Positions 9,151 through 12,133 of a stretch of DNA of 12,133 nucleotides are shown here, piece by piece. The stretch lies in the NCBI GenBank assembly GCA_025450405.1, contig JANWHL010000190.1:1-12133 (forward strand). Direction: 5' to 3'. A program made the position numbers and the translations under genes. Positions within the stretch are counted from its first letter, which is position 1. Every line of letters starts with the position of its first letter. The notes beneath the pieces were generated by a model. That model was not told where the DNA came from. It saw nothing but the letters and a program-made list of their open reading frames with translations, and did no database searches. Source of the stretch: Ktedonobacterales bacterium. GTDB taxonomy: Bacteria > Chloroflexota > Ktedonobacteria > Ktedonobacterales > JADMIN01.

Positions 9151-9833
9151 TTTCCGGTCAGTTTGTAGCCAAGCCCACGCGCGGACTGGATGTGGACGGG
9201 ATTCGAGGGGTCGCGCTCGATTTTGCGGCGCAGGCGGCGGATGTACACGTCGACGACGTTGGTCTCGCCGTCCTGATGGTCGCTCCAGGCGTTGGCCAGC
9301 AGCTCATCGCGCGAGACCACCTGGCCCACGCGCTGCACCAGGGCAATCAGGACCCGCAGCTCGGTGGGGGTTAGATAGATGTTACGCCCGTCTGGCAAGG
9401 TGACCCGCAGCTCCGAGACGTAGATCTCGAAGCCGCCGCCGCGCACCACCTGGACACCGCCCGGCGCCGCCTTGCGGTAGCGTCGCAGCACGGCTTCCAC
9501 GCGCGCCAGCAGCTCGGCTGGCTGAAACGGCTTGGTGATGTAGTCGTCGGCGCCCATTTTCAAGCCATGCAGGCGCTCGTCCAGCTCGCCCTTGGCCGTC
9601 ACGAAGATCACGGGGATGTCGTACTCCTGGTCGATCAGTCGCTTGTAGAGCTCGAAGCCGTTGGTCTGGGGCATGTTGACGTCGAGCAGCACGAGATCCG
9701 GGGGGTGTTTCTCCACCATCGCGAGCGCGCCGCGCGGGCCATCCACGGCGTCCACAATGTAGCCCTCCTCGGTCAAGAGGAAGTGCAGCATGCGGCTCCC
9801 GATGGGGTCATCGTCGACAACGAGGATGCGCAC
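9147..9833 (-). CDS. OmpR/PhoB-family response regulator
   Basis: This 228-residue two-domain DNA-binding regulator has a receiver domain (1-120) with the acidic pocket DDD (7-9), phosphoacceptor Asp51 in LLDVNMP, Thr79 in FVTAK and Lys101 in ITKPF. The C-terminal winged helix (about 130-228) contains LTPTELRVLIALVQ, VVDVYIRRLRRKIE and the closing RGLGYKLTG. It should act as a phosphorylation-controlled transcription factor for the kinase that follows it. Although the frame is open further upstream (to 10154), the receiver fold begins at the GTG 9831-9833, and AGGAG lies 7 bases before it. The upstream extension is Pro/Arg/Ser-rich with no domain. Target genes cannot be read from the window; autoregulation is possible given the inverted repeat upstream. 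Confidence 0.93.
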
Positions 9834-9840
9834 GCGCGAT

Positions 9841-9845
9841 CTCCT
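9841..9845 (-). promoter_or_regulatory. Shine-Dalgarno site that fixes the GTG start of the response regulator
   Basis: The minus strand reads AGGAG seven bases before the GTG at 9833. That start yields a receiver domain of standard length beginning RILVVDDDP, so the long upstream extension of the frame is not used. Confidence 0.8.
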
Positions 9846-9957
9846 GCTCCGTGGTACCTGGGTGATGGTGGGGGGATGTGGCCGGTGGGAACGCTCCAGG
9901 CTCGTGCGAGAAGGCGACGGGACGGCCAGGATCGTGGGCGGGGATGACGGGGGAAGG

Positions 9958-10024
9958 CATCCGCCGATCGATTGTACGTGCGACGCCCGAACTGAGCGAG
10001 CGGGCTCATGAGGATCGGCGGATG
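9958..10024. promoter_or_regulatory. 12-bp inverted repeat around a possible regulator promoter
   Basis: CATCCGCCGATC (9958-9969) is the exact complement of GATCGGCGGATG (10013-10024), with 43 bases between. Just inside the left arm the minus strand has TACAAT (9976-9971), five of six to the -10 consensus, pointing toward the response-regulator gene. No good -35 is visible. A smaller dyad (GCCCG 9985-9989, CGGGC 10001-10005) lies in the middle. It could be a dyad operator for the regulator's own promoter or simply a long-loop structural repeat. Confidence 0.35.
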
Positions 10025-10272
10025 AGCCGGTGATGATGCCAGGTGTCTCGTCGCGGCGAGGAGGCCGCGGCCGGGGCATCGGTTGCCTACAATTAGCACC
10101 CGCGGCGACCCGCGATGTCAACTCGTGATCTCCGTGCGCGCCACCCCGGTCCACGCGGCGGCGCGGGACCCGAGTGAGCCGGCGCCGGGCGTGGGGCGAT
10201 GCGCGCTGTGCGCCGATTGGGCGCGGAAAGTACTACACAAGGCGGGCGGACGACGGGAAACCTCACCCCCGG

Positions 10273-10298
10273 CCCCTCTCCATCGCAATGGAGAGGGG
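10273..10298. repeat. Perfect 11-bp hairpin with 4-base loop
   Basis: CCCCTCTCCAT (10273-10283) pairs exactly with ATGGAGAGGGG (10288-10298) around the loop CGCA. It is preceded by CCTCACCCCCGG. Elements with this 'CCTCACCCC...CCCCTCTCC' look recur between genes in several bacterial phyla, as I recall; I could not check that here. There is no T-tract, so it is not a standard terminator. Confidence 0.8.
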
Positions 10299-10372
10299 AG
10301 CCAGGCGCACGACGCGCGCACAACCGTGCAGCCCGTACGCGAGGAGAGGGAAGTCAGGCGCACGACGCGCGC
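10291..10372. repeat. 29-bp direct repeat, period 53
   Basis: Bases 10291-10319 and 10344-10372 match at 27 of 29 positions. Both start GAGAGGG and end with the same 18 bases CAGGCGCACGACGCGCGC. The first copy overlaps the right arm of the 10273-10298 hairpin. The two differences (G/A and C/T) are transitions, as expected for an older duplication. Confidence 0.85.
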
Positions 10373-10404
10373 GGTGGATGGTGGGCGATGTGGTGGGGCG
10401 GGCA

Positions 10405-10424
10405 TGCGGGACTGGAGTCCCGCG
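10405..10424. repeat. Hairpin repeat, copy A
   Basis: The 20-mer TGCGGGACTGGAGTCCCGCG folds as an 8-bp perfect stem (GCGGGACT/AGTCCCGC) with a GG loop. It matches copy B at 10504-10523 at 16 of 20 positions, including a paired G-C to A-T change. Confidence 0.8.
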
Positions 10425-10434
10425 TCTAAGTCCG

Positions 10435-10452
10435 CTGGCGGCTGGCCGCCAG
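10435..10452. repeat. 8-bp GC hairpin next to hairpin copy A
   Basis: CTGGCGGC (10435-10442) pairs with GCCGCCAG (10445-10452) around a two-base TG loop. It follows copy A by ten bases, so the two may belong to one larger repeat unit. Copy B lacks this second hairpin. Confidence 0.7.
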
Positions 10453-10503
10453 GGCGGGTGGAAATGGGCGCGACCACGGGCGGGCGGGGTGGGAGGGGTA
10501 GGA

Positions 10504-10523
10504 TGCGGAATTGAAGTTCCGCG
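10504..10523. repeat. Hairpin repeat, copy B
   Basis: The 20-mer TGCGGAATTGAAGTTCCGCG has a 6-bp stem (GCGGAA/TTCCGC). Compared with copy A, the pair at positions 6 and 15 changes from G-C to A-T, keeping the stem, while position 8 (C to T) leaves a G-T wobble and position 11 is in the loop. Confidence 0.8.
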
Positions 10524-10527
10524 TGTC

Positions 10528-10614
10528 ATCCTGAGCTTCGGACGTAGCATGCGGGCGGCGGACGTAGGGCGCGATTTTCGGGAGAATCCTGAGCTTTGGG
10601 GGCAGCGTGCGGGC
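10528..10614. repeat. 29-bp diverged direct repeat, period 58
   Basis: Bases 10528-10556 and 10586-10614 both begin ATCCTGAGCTT and end TGCGGGC, and match at 24 of 29 positions. A second, looser repeat overlaps the latter copy: GCGATTTTCG at 10571 and GCTATTTTCG at 10651, each followed ten bases on by the end of AATCCTG. Confidence 0.7.
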
Positions 10615-10762
10615 AACGAGGCGCAGGGCCGGCGACGACCTGGCCATTGGGCTATTTTCGAGGAAATCCTGGCCACCGAACATCTTGGTCAAGCCAGGAG
10701 GCGCCCGGAAGGCTGAGGGGAAGCGCTCGCGTGATGGGGCGGGCAGCGGCGGATGGGGATCA

Positions 10763-10799
10763 GGCGCCCGGTGTGAGGGCTTTCCCATTGGCGGGCGCC
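10763..10799. repeat. 8-bp inverted repeat abutting the 17-bp array
   Basis: GGCGCCCG (10763-10770) pairs with CGGGCGCC (10792-10799) across a 21-base loop that itself contains GGGCTTTCCC. The right arm overlaps the first unit of the tandem array. Confidence 0.5.
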
Positions 10800-10869
10800 G
10801 GGCGTCCACCCACGCCGGGCGTCCACCCACGCCGGGCGTCCACCCACGCCGGGCGTCCACCGGACGCCC
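10797..10869. repeat. 17-bp tandem array ending in a hairpin
   Basis: The unit GCCGGGCGTCCACCCAC is present three times without mismatch (10797-10813, 10814-10830, 10831-10847), followed by the first 14 bases of a fourth copy (10848-10861). The last copy is completed not by CAC but by GGACGCCC (10862-10869), which pairs with GGGCGTCC (10851-10858) to make an 8-bp stem with a 3-base loop. There are no unique spacers between units, so this is not a CRISPR array. Confidence 0.9.
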
Positions 10870-11040
10870 CTACGGAACCAGGCGGCCGGCGGGCGTCAGA
10901 CGGTGTGCCCGATGATGCGTCGGTGGCCGAACCGGCGGCGTCCCCGCGATCAGCCTCGGTGCGAGCGAGAGTAAGCGGGCGGACAGCGCCGCGGAGGGCG
11001 AGGATAACGGCACAGCAAGGGGGCGCCCGGAAGGCCGGGG

Positions 11041-12133
11041 CTAACCATGGGCGGTGCCGGACGCGGCGGGCGCCACCCCATCACGGCTCGCCAGCGCTTC
11101 CACGCGTGCGCCCGGCCCACGACGACCGGCGCGCAGGCGCTCCAGGTGGACGAGCAGCACGGCGACGTCCGCTGGGGTCACGCCGGGCACGCGTGCCGCC
11201 TGGCCCACCGTGCGCGGCCGGACGCGGGCGAGCTGCTGGCGCGCCTCTTTGCGCAGCGCCGCCAGCGCCGCGTAATCGAGCTCGTCGGGCAGGGCGGCGG
11301 CCTCGAGCCGGGCCGCCTGGCGCACGCTCCGCTCCTGGCGCCGGATGTAGCCGGCGTATTTGACGCGCAACTCGGTCTCGGTGGCGGCCGCGTCGTCGAG
11401 CGCGGGCAATGGCTCGCCACTCCCGGCATCGAGGTCGGCGGCGAGCGTGGCGACCTGGGTGTAGCGGGTCGCGGGCCGGCGGAGCAGCTCCTCGGCGGTC
11501 AGGGGCTGGCCGATGGGGCCCAGACCGAGGCCGCCCGCCAGCCGCTCCACCGCGCGGCCGGGGGTGAAGTTCCGCGCCGCGAGCGCCTCCAGAGCATGCT
11601 CCACGTTCGCACGCTTACGTTCGGCGGCGGCGAAGCGCTCGTCGTCGATCAGGCCGAGGGCGTGGCCGTGGGCGGCCAGGCGCAGGTCGGCGTTGTCGTG
11701 ACGCAGCAGCAGGCGATACTCCGCGCGCGAGGTGTGCAGGCGGTAGGGCTCGCTCGGCGCCTGGGTCACGAGGTCGTCGATCAGCACGCCGATGTAGGCC
11801 TCGTCGCGGCGCAGCACCAGCGGCGCGCGCCCCTGGCGGGCCAGCGCCGCGTTAATGCCCGCCATGAGCCCCTGCGCGGCGGCCTCCTCATAGCCGGAGG
11901 TGCCATTGATCTGGCCGGCGAAGAACAGATTCTCCACCTTCTTCGACTCCAAGGTGGAAAAGAGCTGGGTGGGCGGCGCGAAATCGTACTCCACCGCATA
12001 GGCGGGCCGCAGCAGCTCCGCCTTTTCGAGCCCCGGCACGCTGTGGATCATGGCCACTTGAACATCGAACGGCAGACTTGTTGACAGGCCATTCACATAA
12101 AATTCATTTGTCGCCCTACCCTCCGGTTCGAGG
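11041..12133 (-). CDS. mnmG: tRNA uridine-5-carboxymethylaminomethyl modification enzyme MnmG (GidA), 3' part, cut by the window edge
   Basis: The visible 363 residues are the C-terminal half or more of MnmG, the FAD/NADH protein that with MnmE installs the (carboxymethyl)aminomethyl group on wobble U34 of certain tRNAs. Recognisable segments are EPEGRATNEFYVNGLSTSLP at the left of the protein, FFAGQINGTSGYEEAAAQG, SRAEYRLLLRHDNADLRL, VKYAGYIRRQ and, near the end, VGQAARVPGVTPADVAVLLVHL. A GTG at 12096 could be mistaken for a start, but conserved MnmG residues continue in frame upstream of it to base 12132, so the gene runs off the window. MnmG proteins are usually about 620-650 residues, so the FAD-binding N-terminus lies outside. 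The tail after VHLERL is Arg/Ala-rich and longer than usual. No rsmG follows; instead the repeat island begins. Confidence 0.95.
   Translation of the reverse strand, partial: LEPEGRATNEFYVNGLSTSLPFDVQVAMIHSVPGLEKAELLRPAYAVEYDFAPPTQLFSTLESKKVENLFFAGQINGTSGYEEAAAQGLMAGINAALARQGRAPLVLRRDEAYIGVLIDDLVTQAPSEPYRLHTSRAEYRLLLRHDNADLRLAAHGHALGLIDDERFAAAERKRANVEHALEALAARNFTPGRAVERLAGGLGLGPIGQPLTAEELLRRPATRYTQVATLAADLDAGSGEPLPALDDAAATETELRVKYAGYIRRQERSVRQAARLEAAALPDELDYAALAALRKEARQQLARVRPRTVGQAARVPGVTPADVAVLLVHLERLRAGRRGPGARVEALASRDGVAPAASGTAHG

Larger units (their letters stand above)
9834..11040. other. 1.2-kb non-coding island with hairpins and repeats
   Basis: No frame in this stretch resembles a protein family, and no tRNA or rRNA signature is seen. 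Its content is structural: the inverted repeat at 9958-10024; an 11-bp hairpin at 10273-10298; a 29-bp direct repeat at 10291/10344; related hairpins at 10405 and 10504; a hairpin at 10435-10452; a 29-bp diverged repeat at 10528/10586; a weak repeat containing ATTTTCG at 10571/10651; an 8-bp stem at 10763-10799; a 17-bp tandem array at 10797-10861; and GGCGCCCGGAAGGC at both 10700 and 11022. It separates the two-component operon from mnmG. Confidence 0.7.

Noticed and set aside
10083..10100. CIRCE-like half-site TTAGCACCC
   Set aside because: Only one imperfect arm is present; the complementary GAGTGCTAA arm is missing.
9834..10154. N-terminal extension of the response regulator
   Set aside because: It is Pro/Arg/Ser-rich without a domain, and a GTG with a good ribosome site begins exactly at the receiver fold.
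10797..10861. Possible CRISPR array
   Set aside because: Repeats are only 17 bp and abut each other with no spacers, and no cas gene is present.
9834..11040. tRNA or other stable RNA gene in the long spacer
   Set aside because: I found no acceptor-stem pairing with T-loop and anticodon-loop signatures; the hairpins seen are isolated repeats.
11047..12084. 345-codon open frame on the plus strand, antisense to mnmG
   Set aside because: The conserved MnmG motifs are on the minus strand; the plus frame is Gly/Arg/His-rich and unlike known proteins.
12094..12096. GTG as the start of the mnmG-like gene
   Set aside because: It lies inside the conserved stretch YVNGLSTSLP, and MnmG residues continue in frame to the window edge.

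Overview
The window is about 12.1 kb of GC-rich bacterial DNA (roughly 70 % by eye) with strong Shine-Dalgarno sites. It holds seven supported genes: a cytoplasmic molybdopterin oxidoreductase (+), a class I aminotransferase (-), a membrane PP2C phosphatase (-), a small protein resembling the cobalamin domain of lysine 5,6-aminomutase (+), a histidine kinase and its OmpR/PhoB-type response regulator (-), and the 3' part of mnmG (-). The host is most likely a high-GC member of Chloroflexota. That is an inference from gene style and from the hairpin-type intergenic repeats; a high-GC actinobacterium cannot be excluded without a search.

Layout. Bases 1-220 are a leader with a good extended -10 promoter for the molybdoenzyme (221-2353). 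The aminotransferase (2411-3643) converges on that gene with a 57-bp gap. Upstream of the aminotransferase lies a 180-bp spacer with a perfect 28-bp palindrome, and then the PP2C gene (3824-6340). A 365-bp divergent spacer separates the PP2C gene from the small B12-domain-like gene (6706-7356). That gene converges, with a 21-bp gap, on the two-component operon, in which the regulator (9147-9833) overlaps the kinase (7378-9150) by 4 bases. A 1.2-kb non-coding island (9834-11040) follows. It is packed with hairpins, direct repeats and a 17-bp tandem array. The window ends inside mnmG, whose reading frame stays open through the right edge.

How the genes may work together. The regulator and kinase form a complete cytosolic phosphorelay pair, whose input is a GAF-like region and a PAS domain carrying four cysteines. 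The PP2C protein looks like a second, independent sensor: a signal anchor, an extracytoplasmic domain that reads as a trypsin/HtrA-like fold with its catalytic His and Ser replaced, one membrane helix, a Pro/Gly linker, and an intact cytosolic Ser/Thr phosphatase. No Ser/Thr kinase partner is visible. The small divergent gene looks like a B12-binding fold that has lost its cobalt-ligating His. The most interesting points are these two 'retired-enzyme' domains, the PAS cysteine cluster, and the structured repeat island, in which two hairpins show a compensatory base-pair change.
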